Source: Quillaja saponaria | Lineage: Eukaryota; Streptophyta; Magnoliopsida; Fabales; Quillajaceae | NCBI GenBank assembly: GCA_029379385.1 | Contig: CM055605.1 | Span: forward strand, 7,289,001-7,353,000 | DNA length: 64,000 nt | Reading direction: 5' to 3' | Part shown: positions 49,341 to 63,235 of the stretch, piece by piece | How positions within the stretch are numbered: position 1 is the stretch's first letter | Layout: each line of letters opens with the position of its first letter | Notes under the pieces: model-generated | What the model saw: only the letters and a program-made list of their open reading frames with translations | The model's database searches: none | What the model was told of the DNA's origin: nothing | Position numbers and translations under genes: made by a program

Positions 49341-49540
49341 GCCAAACATAATGGGATTGAGGTGGAAGCCATTGTTTCATATAAATTATAAACTTTTGAA
49401 TGGAATCGAGATAAAGGGTAAGAATATTATTATAAAATAGTAAAACTTGAAAATTAAAAAAAAATATTGAACTACATGACAGTGTGAACATTAAAATAAT
49501 ACGTTTTGAGATGAGAGAGTATTTGATATTGGGTTATGTG
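49341..49540. repeat. Duplicated block Q, copy 1, upstream of ascorbate oxidase
   Basis: Starts near AATGGGATTGAG(G/T)TGGAAGC and continues about 190 bases to TTTTGAGATGAG. It is repeated at 49885-50062. A short piece of the same start recurs at 53735-53760, downstream of the gene. Confidence 0.75.
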
Positions 49541-49769
49541 ATAGGCAGTTGAAAATTTTCGATAATTTATAAAGAGAGTAAGTTAGGAAATTCAAAACGA
49601 AATTAATCTGTAAGAGTGGTAAAACCCCAAAAAATCAACAAAAAAAAAGTCTAAAAGAAAATTTCAACGGGTTAGCTGCTGGTACTTTATTGAGTATGTA
49701 GTTTATTTTATTGAATTAAATCTTTTACAAATTTGTTAAAAATTGGTAAAATTTTTTGTTTTCTTGATC

Positions 49770-49885
49770 CAGACATGAAAGGCTCTTGACAAAAATATAA
49801 TAGTCAAAAGTAAAAATTAACGGAGGACAGTCCGTGAACATTAGAAAAGGCAGTACATGATTTGACTCATGCTAGCCCTACCTAA
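49770..49885. repeat. Duplicated block P, copy 1 (promoter-like)
   Basis: About 115 bases ending in GATTTGACTC(A/G)TGCTAG. Repeated at 50205-50320, where it leads straight into the TATA box of the ascorbate oxidase gene. The copy here leads instead into block Q. Confidence 0.7.
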
Positions 49886-50062
49886 TGGGATTGAGTTGGA
49901 AGCCATTGTTTCGTACGAATTATAAACTTTTGAATCGAATCAAGATAAAAGGTAAGAATATTAATATAAAACAGTAAAAATTAAAAAATTGAACTACATG
50001 ACACTGTAAACATTAAAAGAATAAGCTTTTGAGATGAGCGTGTATTTGCCATCTTTTAAAAT
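49885..50062. repeat. Duplicated block Q, copy 2
   Basis: Direct repeat of 49341-49540, with about 85-90% identity by eye and a short gap. Confidence 0.75.
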
Positions 50063-50204
50063 ATTAAACTATTGTCAAGGATGTATATTTCTTTTATTTA
50101 TTTTTAGATTTAAATTGGTGAGAAAAATACTTCAAAAACTCATACAGTCTTTAATCTTTTCATTCTTAGAATGATAAGTTTTCCCATAAATTTTTTAATC
50201 TTTT

Positions 50205-50344
50205 TAATCCTGACATGACAAGTCTTTGACTAAGTCGGTCTGGTTAAAAGTAAAGATGAAGCAGAGGACAGTGTGTGAACTTAGGAAAAGCAAAGTCTAT
50301 GATTTGACTCGTGCTAGACCCCTTTGCCTTTGCTGTATATAAAC
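50205..50344 (+). promoter_or_regulatory. Proximal promoter of ascorbate oxidase with TATA box
   Basis: Block P copy 2 is followed by TATATAAAC at 50336-50344, 67 bases before the ATG. This spacing is normal for a TATA box with a short leader. Confidence 0.65.
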
Positions 50345-50410
50345 ACTTGAGGGCCTATTGAACTTTCAAGTTTTTTAACTAGTTTTTTAAAATTCAAATA
50401 ATAGGGTAAG

Positions 50411-52651
50411 ATGGCTGAGTTTTTAAAAAACACAGGAAATTTGTGGGTATTGTTCTGTTTGTTCATAGCTTTGGCATGTGCTTCTAAAGTAGAAGCTAGA
50501 TTTCGCCATTACAAATGGGATGTTACTTATCAGTACAAATCACCAGATTGCTTTAAGAAGCTGATTATAAGCATTAATGGGGAGAGTCCAGGACCAACAA
50601 TCATTGCAGACCAGGGTGATACCATTGTTGTTGAGCTTAAGAATAGTTTAGTCACAGAGAATCTTGCTGTTCATTGGCATGGTATCAGACAGGTATACCA
50701 AAATCATAGTTTCCAGACATTCTAGTCTGAAGTTTTAAGGTTTCCATGTTTTTTAAGGATGTTTTGTGCTATTTGTGTGCTTCACTTACAGATTGGTTCA
50801 CCTTGGAGTGATGGAACAGAAGCAGTAACTCAATGCCCAATTTTGCCTGGGGATACTTTCATTTACAAATTTGTTGTTGACAGGGTAAGGAACTTTGGCA
50901 AAAACTATGTAGTACCATTAACTTTGAAAAGAATATGATTGCTCTGTTGCTTTGGGATTTATAAAAAAATATGCCTTGAAACAATCGACGTGAACAGAAA
51001 AAAAAAAAAGATTTATTAGCCGGTTACAACTAGTTTGAAAGTTGAGTTGATTCCTACCAAGCATTGTTTGTAACCAAGATTTGTTGCTTGTTTGAAAATG
51101 CAGGCTGGGACATTTTTATATCATGCACATTATGGACTGCAAAAAGAAGCTGGGCTTTATGGATTTATCATTGTAGCAAATCCACCAAATTTTACTGAGC
51201 CCTTTACTTATGATTATGACCAAAGAATTATTTTGAATGATTGGTACCATAAAAGTGCATATGAGCAAGGCACAGGCTTGTCTTCCATACCCTTTGGTTG
51301 GGTTGGGGAGCCTCAGGTAACTGATAGTTCCCTGCTAATTCAAAATGGAATTAAGCTGATAATGTTAAAAACTGAAAGTTTCCATTTTTTTTATTTTTTT
51401 TGTACTTTCAGTCACTTCTGATAAATGGAAGAGGAAAATTCAACTGCTCTCTTCCAAGCTTGAAGACCGGAGTTTGCAATGCATCGAATCCTGAGTGTTC
51501 TCCGTATGTGTTAGCAGTAATCCCGGGCAGAACTTATAGGCTAAGAATTGGTAGCTTGGCATCTTTGTCTTCCCTCAGTTTTGAAATCGAGGTACATTAA
51601 AAAAACTTAAGTTGTTAGGTAACGTCCCAAAAAGAAGTTTTAATTTCTTACACATAACGAGTTATGAATGGACACTGTTTCGGTATATATGCAGGGTCAC
51701 AATTTGACTGTTGTTGAAGCAGATGGGCACTATGTGGAGCCATTTGTAGTGAAAAACATATACCTTTACTCTGGTGAGACATACTCTGTACTGTTGAAAG
51801 CCAACCAAGACTCCTCAAGGAATTACTGGGCTATAACAAATGTGGTTAGCCGTAAACCTTCAACTCCAAATGCCTTAGCTATCCTTAATTACATTCCCAA
51901 TGATGCTCAAACTTTGCCCCCAACAGTTCCACCCACAGGCCCTCTTTGGAATGACACTACTGCACGTTTAGCTCAAAGCTTAGCCATCAAAGCTCATGGC
52001 GGTCACATAATCCCGATACCTGCAAAAGCAGACAGGACCATTGTGCTTCTTAACACACAGAACAAGTTGAATGGATATACAAAATGGGCTATAAACAATG
52101 TATCTCTGACTCTCCCTCATACCCCTTACCTTATTGCTCTGAAATATAACTTAAAACATGCTTTCGACCAAACCATACCGCCAGATAATTATGATTCTGA
52201 GAACTATGACATCTTCAATGTGGCAAAGAATGTGAATACTACTTCAAGCAGTGGAATTTACAGGTTGAAATTCAACAGCACGGTAGATGTTATACTGCAA
52301 AATGCTAATACAATGAATGCGAATGACAGCGAAACACATCCATGGCATCTTCATGGACATGATTTTTGGGTTCTAGGATTTGGCACGGGGAAGTTTAACG
52401 TAAGTGAAGATTCCAAAAAGTTCAATTTGGTAAATCCTATCACTAAGAACACAGTGCCTCTTCATAATTATGGATGGACTGCTGTGAGGTTTCATGCAAA
52501 CAATCCTGGTGTGTGGTTATTTCATTGTCATGTTGAGTCTCACTTCTTTTTGGGTATGTCAGTTGTGTTTGAAGAAGGAATTGAAAAGCTTGGGGAGTTG
52601 CCTTCAACTATTTTGGGCTGTGGTGAAACTAGAAACCATCATAGGCCATAG
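50411..52651 (+). CDS. AAO: L-ascorbate oxidase (secreted multicopper oxidase)
   Basis: Exons 50411-50692, 50792-50884, 51104-51316, 51412-51591 and 51695-52651 join in phase to 574 residues, the family's usual length. A signal peptide covers residues 1-29 (hydrophobic core 11-24, likely cut after VEA), so the enzyme should be apoplastic. Copper ligands: HWHG 88-91, HAH 132-134, [10 protein letters not shown] 471-480 and HCHVESH 533-539 with the axial Met at 544. All type 1, 2 and 3 copper sites are present. The mature start ([16 protein letters not shown]) is typical of ascorbate oxidase and separates it from laccases and SKU5-like proteins. It oxidises ascorbate with O2 and so sets the apoplastic redox state. 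Several Asn-x-Ser/Thr sites could be glycosylated. The first in-frame ATG follows the TATA box by 67 bases. Unusual: Phe-Phe-Leu replaces the common Leu-His-Met in the ligand loop. Confidence 0.95.
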
Positions 52652-53700
52652 ATTGTGATAAGGAGAGAAAGGTAACACTAATTTCTTGACAAAAGTTACT
52701 TTTACGCAGTCCTCTTTATTATAAAATTATGAGTGTCACATGTAAGAAAGCACGATTATATTATTTGGTTTGCAGCAAAAATAAAAATTTATGAGTGTTG
52801 TATGTAAGGGAGCACGATTACTAGAATTATGTACTGTATAATATTTATCAAGTCACTATGTAATATTAATGGTATTTAATGTTAGAATTTTTGAAGATAT
52901 CATATCTCATATGAACTCAGTATCTATTTGGTACCACTAATCCAACTACTGAGGTGATCAATCATAAAGTGATCTGGATACCACTAACTGCAAAAAATTT
53001 ATTTCTACTTTTCTTCTTTTAGTAATTTTTCTGCATTAAATAAAATTTCTAACTTTACCCAATTCTTGGTTTTCAAATAATTTTTTATGTTGAAGTAATA
53101 AAAGAGGGTGTAGATCCTGTGTCCCTGCTACTGAATTTGCATTAAGTAATACTTATTCTACATTTTTTTGCTTGAATTTTACTCACTTTTTTTTTTTTAA
53201 AAAAGAAGGGTTATATTATCATGCATAATTGATAATTCTGATAGCGTAAACTCACTTAGGGTTTGAATATATGTTTATTGTAATAAAATTACAAACTTTA
53301 ACTATAATATCACTTTATGAATAAAATAATAATAATAAACAAGTTATATGCTGAAAAAAAATACTTCTATAGAAGGCCATAACTAATTACCTCAACAAAA
53401 GCAGGTAACAAGCCAGCAGCTTGGCCAATGTCATCCTTGAAAACTATCTTGAGAGTTTTGGAAGCAGAGAGGTGTAAGAAGCAACAAATATATCTAAGAG
53501 ATTGCCATGAAAAAACCAGCTAGTAGCCGCTATAAATATGGGTTGTAGGCACCTAATATTTCACGTTGGATTGCAAGCAAGTGGGTGGTCTGCAAGTACA
53601 TATGTTTAAAGCTGAAACACTAGTGTAGTACAGATATTGATAGTACATATAATTCTTTTTTGTTTTTTGGCTTGAGTACTAATGAGTAGTACAAATGTTG
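52652..53700. other. 3' flank of ascorbate oxidase
   Basis: The 3' UTR region contains a short tandem duplication (AAGAAAGCACGATTA near 52723-52757, again near 52785-52820). No gene was recognised, but see the short exon-like piece on the minus strand at 53391-53475. Confidence 0.4.
53391..53475 (-). pseudogene. Orphan exon-like fragment, protein not recognised
   Basis: Read on the minus strand, about 28 codons are open and coding-like (…KIVFKDDIGQAAGLLPAFVE), followed by a donor-like GAG|GTAATT. I do not recognise the protein, and no partner exons were found around it. It may be a captured or decayed exon, or chance. Confidence 0.2.
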
Positions 53701-53770
53701 AAAGTTGAAACACCATTCCATCATGCTAGCCCTACTTAATGGGATTGAGTTGGAAGTAGGGGTGTTCATA
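53700..53770. repeat. Third copy of the ascorbate-oxidase upstream P/Q junction
   Basis: 'catcatgctagccctactta' then ATGGGATTGAGTTGGAAG repeats the P-Q junction seen at 49870-49905, then breaks off into a TAGGGGTGTTCA sequence that resembles the end of a hAT element. It indicates that a second ascorbate oxidase copy once began here. Confidence 0.55.
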
Positions 53771-54085
53771 AATCAAATATGGTTAAATTAAACCAATCAT
53801 ATAAGGTTCATTTGATATTTTGATTAATTTTGAAAAATAAATTAAAACACAATTGAGATTTAAACTTATACTAAAATTTGAAGTTCGAGAAAATTGACAA
53901 TCTTTTATCTAAAATAAATGAAAATTATTATAAAAAAATATTCTATTTGTAATTTTGTTTTTCTATTCAAATAAGTGCTAAATACATACTTTTTCTTATA
54001 TTGCATTTTATGATTAGTTTTTTTATTCTTAATAACAATACATTATGTTAATTTTAATTATAATATATTCTTTCCAATAAAAGAG

Positions 54086-54600
54086 AAAGATGAGTGTGAG
54101 CGATGATGGTGAGAGTAGTGAGAGAAATAATATAAAACAAGAGTGAAAAAGTGATTTTATTTATTTATTTATTTTATTTTTTACTACTCAATACACATAG
54201 AGTAACAAATATTATTTTATGTCACATTAATAATTTCATTTAAATTAGAAATACTATTAGGCCGATAAAATATTTTACAAGTTTTGGAATGAAATTAATT
54301 ACAAAATATTTTTATGATAAAATTAACAAAAATATAATAAGTTAGTGATAGCAAATACCGTTTTGCATTATTTTTATTTAGTTGACAATATATTTATAGT
54401 TGTGTATATTCTTGTAACATGTTGATTTACTTTTGTAAACAAGTTTTTTTTCTTTCTCTCTTTCGATAAACTTTCCGTAATATATATAATTTATAATTAT
54501 ACTTGATTCATAGTTACGCTATCATAATTATTATTACTTTATATGATAGTACTATATGTTTATGAAAATAGAACCAATCTTACTTAAAAAATTATTATTA
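54086..54600. repeat. Duplicated AT-rich segment S, copy 1
   Basis: 54112-54165 and 54380-54600 match 56760-56800 and 56870-57085, with many changes. Shared words include TGTAACATGTT, 'taagttttaaatttttt'-like runs and ATCATAATTATTATTACTTT. No gene. Confidence 0.55.
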
Positions 54601-55835
54601 TTATTATATATAAACCTCTATGAATTACTATTTATTTGTAATAGTATCCATGAACTATTAAACTAAGCACATAACCCCTTATAGTTATAACATTTTTATT
54701 TATTTCATAATTATCAATTAACCCAAGCATTCAAAATATTTATTAAGTATAAAAAATTTATTAGAGACAAACTACACTACCTTATTATGAGCTTTTTTTT
54801 GCTCTTTTCTTTTTTTAATTTTATGTTTTCTCCCACTCTGTCTTTTTCCCTTTTTATTTTTCTAACAATTTAACTTTTCATATTGATCTAATTTTAGCAT
54901 ATATTTTAATAATTGTAATAAAATAATATAAAAATAAAATTTTGACAAAAATATTACCGTAAAACACAAATTGAACAATAACTTATGTATTTTATATGAA
55001 GGTGCAAGATAAAATTTGTAAATATATTGATAATTTAAGTATTATGATAAGAAAATATAGAAGAACTTTGAAGAATTCAAATATTTTCAGTATATATATG
55101 CTAAAATTGATTGAGTATAAGGAATTTAATTTCATATATAAATTATACAAAGAAAAAACATATAATAAGGATAATTTAATCTTTTTAATTAAGTTGATTA
55201 CAATTACTTTAAATGATTGAAAGTTATTTAATAACTATCATTCAAATAAAGAAATTATATACTTAAATTAACAGTTCATAGGACAACTATAAAACAAGTG
55301 ATACAATTAATCATAAAAAATTACATAAAATAATTATATTTTACGTAAAGTAATTACGTAAATTTGAAATTATATAAATAATTATAGTAAAAGAAAGTAA
55401 TTAATTGGTTAACCCCGTACAATTCTTTGTGCGATAATTTGAATAAGTTTCTAATTAATCATTTTTTATTTATAAAATGATCAGAGCCAAAACATTGTTA
55501 TTAATATTTCCACTATTTGGTCCACACGTGTCTAATAGTCACAAGTTCAAGAGTAAGCATAGCAAAAGTAGGATGTTCTTCTAATCAAGTTTTGAAATTG
55601 ACAATAACAACCCCGATATTATTTTTATTAATTATACACAACATGATTACTACATTTTTTTAGAGCCCAAGAGGGAATGAATCAGAAGCCCAAATTAAAC
55701 TAAATATGATAAAAAAAATGTTTAGGGCTATTTGCTTGAATATTACAGTCATTATCTATTCGTTGGTATTTGTAATTTATATAAATAGAATCAACCAAAT
55801 ATACATTTATCTATTCATTGGTATTTGTAGCTTAT
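54601..55835. other. AT-rich spacer between duplicated segments
   Basis: No gene seen. The open frame at 54996-55220 is low-complexity Lys/Ile/Tyr/Asn and matches nothing. Confidence 0.4.
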
Positions 55836-56215
55836 GTAGTGCTCTCAAGAATAACTTAACCGATGCTTTTGATCAAGTCATCAATTACACTGCAAAATGT
55901 CAATACCATAACTGCTACCACAACCGAGCGAAACACATCCATGGGCATGATTTTTGGGCGCCAGGATATGGAAATAGTAAGTTTGACATAAAAAGTGATC
56001 CCAAAAAATTACAATTTGGCCAATCCTATTATGAAGAACACAGTGCCTCTTCATCCTTATGGAGGAGGGACTGCTTTGAGGTTTCAGGCAAACAATCCTG
56101 GTGTTTGGCCATATCATTGTCATGTTGCATTTGACTTCTATATGGGTTGAAAAGGTTGGGAAGTTGCCTTCATCTATTATGGGCTGTGTAAAACTAACGG
56201 CTTCCACACCCCAAT
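55836..56215 (+). pseudogene. Decayed 3' part of an ascorbate oxidase gene
   Basis: The sequence aligns to the last exon of the intact gene, from the NLKHAFDQ region (about 52150) to the final ILGC-G region. The part between the DAFDQ region and the ETHP region is mostly deleted. The HPWHLHGHD motif has lost about 11 bases between two CATGG words, which shifts the frame. Further shifts follow in the KFNL…NP and FHCH segments. The region that would encode the last copper-binding motif is still recognisable (TCATTGTCATGT). Upstream exons are missing. It lies on the same strand as the intact gene, about 3.5 kb downstream, and is non-functional. Confidence 0.85.
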
Positions 56216-57371
56216 TACCAGGGAGAGCATTAGCTGAAAAATCTTGATATCTGAGGAAAAAAAAGTACTAATCACTGAATCAATGTGATTCTGATATCCT
56301 CTCTCATTTTCTTTTTTAGAAATGTATTATATATATATATATATATAAATTTTCTTTTTGTCTTAATGTTATTTTTTAAATGAAATGTGCCTGGTTTATA
56401 GATGATGTCTCCTAGTATTGTATAAGATTTAGGATCGAATCTCTTCTTCACTGAGAAGAGAGTTTATGGAAAAAGAGAGCTCCCTCTCATTTTGTAAAAA
56501 TTAGTCGAGCTAATTCGTGAATAGTTAGTGAGCTACTCGTTAAGGATTCGAATCTTCTTGAATTTTATTTTGAGCTTGTTTAGTAAAATGAGCCGAGCTC
56601 AATTTTTTTTAAATTTGATTCGTAAGCTCATGAGCATGCTCGTTTAATAATTTTTTTTCTACTTACATATAAAATTATAATAAGTATATTTATATGCAAA
56701 AACTGTAATTTAATTTGATAATAAGTTATTCAGTAAGTCTTGGGTTCAACAAGCCGAGTCACATGAGAGAAATAATACAAGACGGGGTGAAAAAGTGATT
56801 TTTTTTTTCTCTTAAAAATATAATATAGTTTAGGAACAATAAATGCATGTTTTCATTATTATTATATTTTTTTCGCAATATATTACCATTATATATTTTC
56901 ATGTAACATGTTCGTTTACTTTTCTAACAAGTTTTAAATTTTTTAATCTCTTCCAATAAATTTTCCGCATCATATATAATTTATAATTTTACTTTATTAA
57001 TGATTACACTATCATAATTATTATTACTTTTTAGAGTCCTGCTATATGTTTATGCAAATAGAACCAATCTTTCTTGAAAGAATACAAGTTTAGGAAAACC
57101 ACATAATTACTTTGATTGTGTAACTCATAAGTCTAACAAATTTCATACGAAAACAAAAATATAATTTGTTAAATGTACTTTACAATAGAAATAAACCAGA
57201 TTTGCTATTTCATACAAATAGCAGGTATAATTTTGCTTTTGCTTGTTTTGTTTGCTTCTAAATAAAATTTCATTTCCTCCATTTTCTTTTTTGTTGTTTC
57301 TTGGAATTACAATTTCAACCCATATTTTTGTACTCGTTAATATGGGAGCATGGAGAATCAAATAACATATG
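56216..57371. other. AT-rich spacer with duplicated segment S copy 2 and a hAT-like stretch
   Basis: 56500-56650 holds repeated 'gagctcg'/'ctcgttta' words typical of short hAT-type elements. 56760-57085 is the second copy of segment S (see 54086). A (TA)n run lies at 56328-56346. No gene. Confidence 0.45.
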
Positions 57372-57500
57372 AACATCGAAATGGCCTCATGGTTAAGAAT
57401 TCCTTCATTGACTTTTTAAATTCGAATATTCTAGAAAAAGAATGTGAAAAATAAAATTCTCATAAATTTTTTATTCTCAACATAAATAATTTGTATTTAA
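57372..57500 (+). mobile_element. Possible SINE head (tRNA-derived promoter)
   Basis: ATGGCCTCATGGTTAAGA (about 57380) resembles a pol III A box, and TAAATTCGAATATTC about 40 bases later resembles a B box. This is the arrangement at the start of plant SINEs. The body that follows is AT-rich and I found no tail or target duplication, so the call is tentative. Confidence 0.35.
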
Positions 57501-57999
57501 CCAATCAAAAAAATAATTAGTAGAGATGAGTATACCAGACACATAGACTGTTAAACTAAAAAATAATAATATCATATGCATAATCCAATATTTGAATTGG
57601 TCCAGAGTATGTAATTAAAAAATAAGTTATAAAATACTTTTTGAGTGGAAAGTTTATAAAATAATTGTAATGAAGATAAACATTGTTTTTGTTTTATCAA
57701 AATAATTAATTTATCATAAAAAATAATAATAGAAAAACATATGGTGAATTTCATAACATAAGATATCAATTAATGCGATTAACTTTGGATTAACTTTCAA
57801 TTCAAAATGTGTTAAAAAGAATATCAAGATTTAAAAAAAAAAAAAAAAGTACAAAAAAGAGAGAAAATCCTCATCATGAACGTTAGAACATGCCACACCT
57901 ATATTACCATTTTATATTTGAAAATAATTTTTAAAAATAAGAAAACGTAATAAAAGAAAACATTAAATGAGATTGAATATAGAAAAGTAAAATAACAAA
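57501..57999. other. AT-rich spacer
   Basis: No gene seen. An A run of 17 or more lies at 57832-57848. Confidence 0.4.
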
Positions 58000-59980
58000 A
58001 TTCATTTTTCCCTCCACTCCTTAACCCTTCTCCCCCCAACCCTGTCTAAAAAACAGTGAAACCCAGCAAGCAGATATGGAAGAAACAGCAAAGATGGAAA
58101 GAAGGAAACCTCAGGGTGAAACAAATTTTCTGAAAACAATGCCAAGTGTCGATTTGCAATTAAGGAGGCGCTTCTTTTCCAGCTCTCAATACAACTCAAC
58201 ATTCACAGAAGAATTTTTACACGTATATGCCCACACACGCTTATCTCATTTTCTGAGTTCTTTATAACGCACTCTTTCTCACCCATTTTACCCAATTCGA
58301 TTTCCCTTTTACCCCAATCAAAGTTTGATGTTTTCCAAGTTGTGTAGCTGAGCAATCAGGTCTGTTTAATCAATTTGGTTGTTTCAAGTTCATTTCGAAT
58401 TTGGTTCATGTTTTGTTTGGCCATGCTATTTTCTAACATTTGATTGCTGTGATTTTTCTATGATTGGCAGGGTTAGATCTTTTTCCCCATAAAAGTTTGT
58501 GGATTTGATTTTCTAGGACTTTGCTTGTTGGGTTTGCTAATTTACTAGAATATAGTTAAATTGGTTCTAGAGAAGATGTTAGAAACAGTGTCTGTGTACC
58601 TGGATTTTGTTCCTTTTTTAAATTCTTTTTATGGGTATGTTACGGTTCCAATGATGAAGCATAGATTTGATAATCTAGGAGGTGAAATTAATGTATATTA
58701 ATATTCTTCATGAGGAGCAGCAGAAATAATGATATGTCTCTAGTAATCAAGCTAAGTTAAATCATGGTGATGTTCTTTTTAGCTATGTCAACTACAAAGA
58801 AATACTTGATTGCAGCATGGTTACTTCCGGAATTGATGGACGTATTATTTACTTATTTTTGGTGAATTTACCTGAAAATGATAATTCATATATATTGTAT
58901 AAATTATGGAAGTGTGATTTATTTGTCAAAAGTTGTTCTTTCTTCTGTGAATTTTACATGGTGTACTTCCTTAAACGGTAGAATTAGTATATATGGTTTT
59001 AGGTTTACTGATTACTTTGAATGGCTGGTTTCCAAGAGTGGAATGTAATCTTTTGTGCTTTAAGAAAGTCTATTACTAGCAACAAATTATCTGGTTATGT
59101 TTTAACAAGTGCTCAGGCATAGCTTGAACACTTAAGGACGTTATATCTATCGATCTTGTGCTAGTTTATCAGTTTGCTTACTCTTCAAGCCAGATCTAAA
59201 CAAAATGCTTAGATCTATGCATACTTTTCAACCCTCATTGTGATTATCAGCATTATTTTTCTTGTCATTACTGGTGTTGTTTTTGTCTTTGTTATTTTTC
59301 CTCTAACTAGTACTCTTGCTACTAGGTTGATATTGATGATAGTTTTGCTCCTTGATGTCTGTAATGATATAAACTGTGTCTACCTTTCCATCTTTATCCG
59401 TTTGTTTCTTAACTTTCCCACTGTGTTCATGTAGAAAAGAGAAGAAAAAGACTCCCTGATTTTAGTTCTTATATTGACCATCCTTATTTGAAATCAAGGT
59501 TTTATCTTTATATAATACTATATCATTTGTATAACTTACCATGAATATAATCGAGAAAAGTTAATGTGCATAGTTGTTTGCTGTTTCTGTGTTCTATTTA
59601 CTTGTAAAAGGCTACAAGCAGGAACTTAATTAGTAGTCGTAATTTCCTAAAGTTTAGAAATAATGACAATTTGGGGTCTTAAAATACAAGATATGTCTTT
59701 TCCATAGGAGTTCCTTCCAGCATATGATGACTAATCAACATGCATACCTGTGTCTATATGTTTGCTAGATAGAATAAGCATGCCCTTTATCATCCTTTCG
59801 TTTACTTGTGTAGTTACTCAAAGTGGTCTATGTTCCTTAAATTGTTGTTTTAACATTTAATTACTCAAATTATGTAGTTGAATTGTTTCCCATGTAGATA
59901 AATGCAGGTAATTTCCCTGGGGTGTTAGAGTCAATTGATTCCCTTTTTGAGGCTTTGGCTCTTACTCAAATTTATTGAGA
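58000..59980 (+). promoter_or_regulatory. Promoter and long 5' leader of the PHD-finger gene
   Basis: A pyrimidine-rich stretch (58005-58050) precedes an A/G-rich leader. A short open frame at 58076-58267 could be a non-conserved upstream ORF. A donor-like CAG|GTCTGTTT at about 58360 and the T-rich text up to about 59900 suggest a leader intron of about 1.5 kb. This is common in plant chromatin-factor genes. Inferred from layout only. Confidence 0.35.
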
Positions 59981-61813
<1,833 letters not shown>

Positions 61814-63235
61814 AGAATGTCTGAATTTCTTCCTTATCTTCATAAACCAAGAAAGATTAAAGTTGTCCAAAGACGGGCAAGGTTCAAGATAAAGACTAAT
61901 GAGGTATACTTTCCTTTTGTTAATGTGGGACAAATCGCAATCATGGTATCAGCAAGGTTGTTTTTAGAAGATACTGCCAATTCTGGTTTGTATTGTTTTT
62001 TGTTTGGTTTTGTAGTAGCTGTGCAACTGCATGTATTGGAATCTTAAACTTGAAATACATATTTGCAGTCATTTCCTATGTGCTGATATGTTTGCGACTC
62101 TCAGTAAATCCAAAACATGTGGCATTGTTTAAGCCTGATCTACATATGATTTACTAATATTGAAGTTACATAGTTTCTCTTTGCTGTGAGTATCCTATCT
62201 ATGATCCTGGCTCATGCTATAACTCAACGAGACTATTCAATTCTCCAAGGGTTTATTGTTCTTGTAATTTTTATTTAACTGAAATCCTCCCTCTGTTCTG
62301 TTTTTTCCTTCGGGGGATGGGGGGCGGGGGAGGTTGGGTGTCTAAGTGAAGGAAATGAAAGATCAAGTGATGGAAGTATTGGATGACTTGAAAATAAACT
62401 TGGTAGTGATTTTGGATGTTGTCCCAGTTCTTTGTGGTCTTGTAATAGCATAGATGACCTGGAGAGAAGATTATATCATGCAATATAGGTTGCAACATCT
62501 TCCTTGGAAGTAACTATTTGGTGTTGTAACGTGAGAGTTCGACTGCTTGTTTAGGGTTTGAGTATGGAATTTAGAATCATTAGACTTCAGCAGGAGTGAG
62601 GGAACAAAGCAGTAAAAAAAGAGAAAAAGAAAGGAGAGAGTTAGATCTATAGAGAAGCATACTAAATACTTATTCAAAAATGGAATTGAGTCTTTCTTAC
62701 TGTTTTTTTTTGGTACAAAAGGAAGCATTTATGGACATGATTATTTCTATATTCCTTTCCTTAATAGGACTGAAACTCATCATGAAATCAGTCTAAGAAT
62801 CTAGTCTTTAATATTGCATATCTGTCTATCTATCCATCCGTCCCTTATTAGCTGAGTTTTATGTGTGTCTGTTATCTATCAATGCCATATATAGACATGT
62901 GCAAAGACCTGTATGTTCATGACCTATGTTCATGACCTGTTCTAGTTAATAGCTTGGTCTTGTGTGTTAGGTTGTGATTATATGTACAGACTTAAGGAAT
63001 ACTTTGTTCTAGTGTCAGTTCATTAACATTGCATTACATTTACCTTCGCCACCCAGCAAACTTAAATTTTAAGGGCCTGTTTGGATGACAATTGAGGCAC
63101 AAAAAAGAAATAGAGATGGTAAAGAACATTTTGCTTCATGTGGTATTTATAATTATGCTAATATACTTTCTACTGAACATCTATTAATACCTAAGTAAAT
63201 ATTTTTAAAACAAAATAATAACAATATTTAATAAG
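61814..63235. other. Downstream remainder of the PHD-gene region, no further exon seen
   Basis: 61814-61903 continues the frame of the last PHD exon to a donor. No later exon with chromodomain, helicase or other known similarity was recognised. A 'ttaagggcctgtttggatga' word at about 63070 resembles one end of a PIF/Harbinger MITE, but its partner end was not found. Confidence 0.4.

Noticed and set aside
56540..56560. GGATTCGAATC word resembling a tRNA T-arm
   Set aside because: No matching acceptor, D or anticodon arms could be arranged around it. It lies in a hAT-like AT-rich stretch.
58076..58267. 64-codon open frame as first coding exon of the PHD gene
   Set aside because: It ends in a stop before any donor that would join it to the 59981 exon in frame, and its peptide matches nothing known. 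Treated as a possible upstream ORF.
63070..63100. GGGCCTGTTTGG, a typical Tourist/Harbinger MITE end
   Set aside because: Only one end is visible in the window. The complementary end was not found, so an element could not be drawn.
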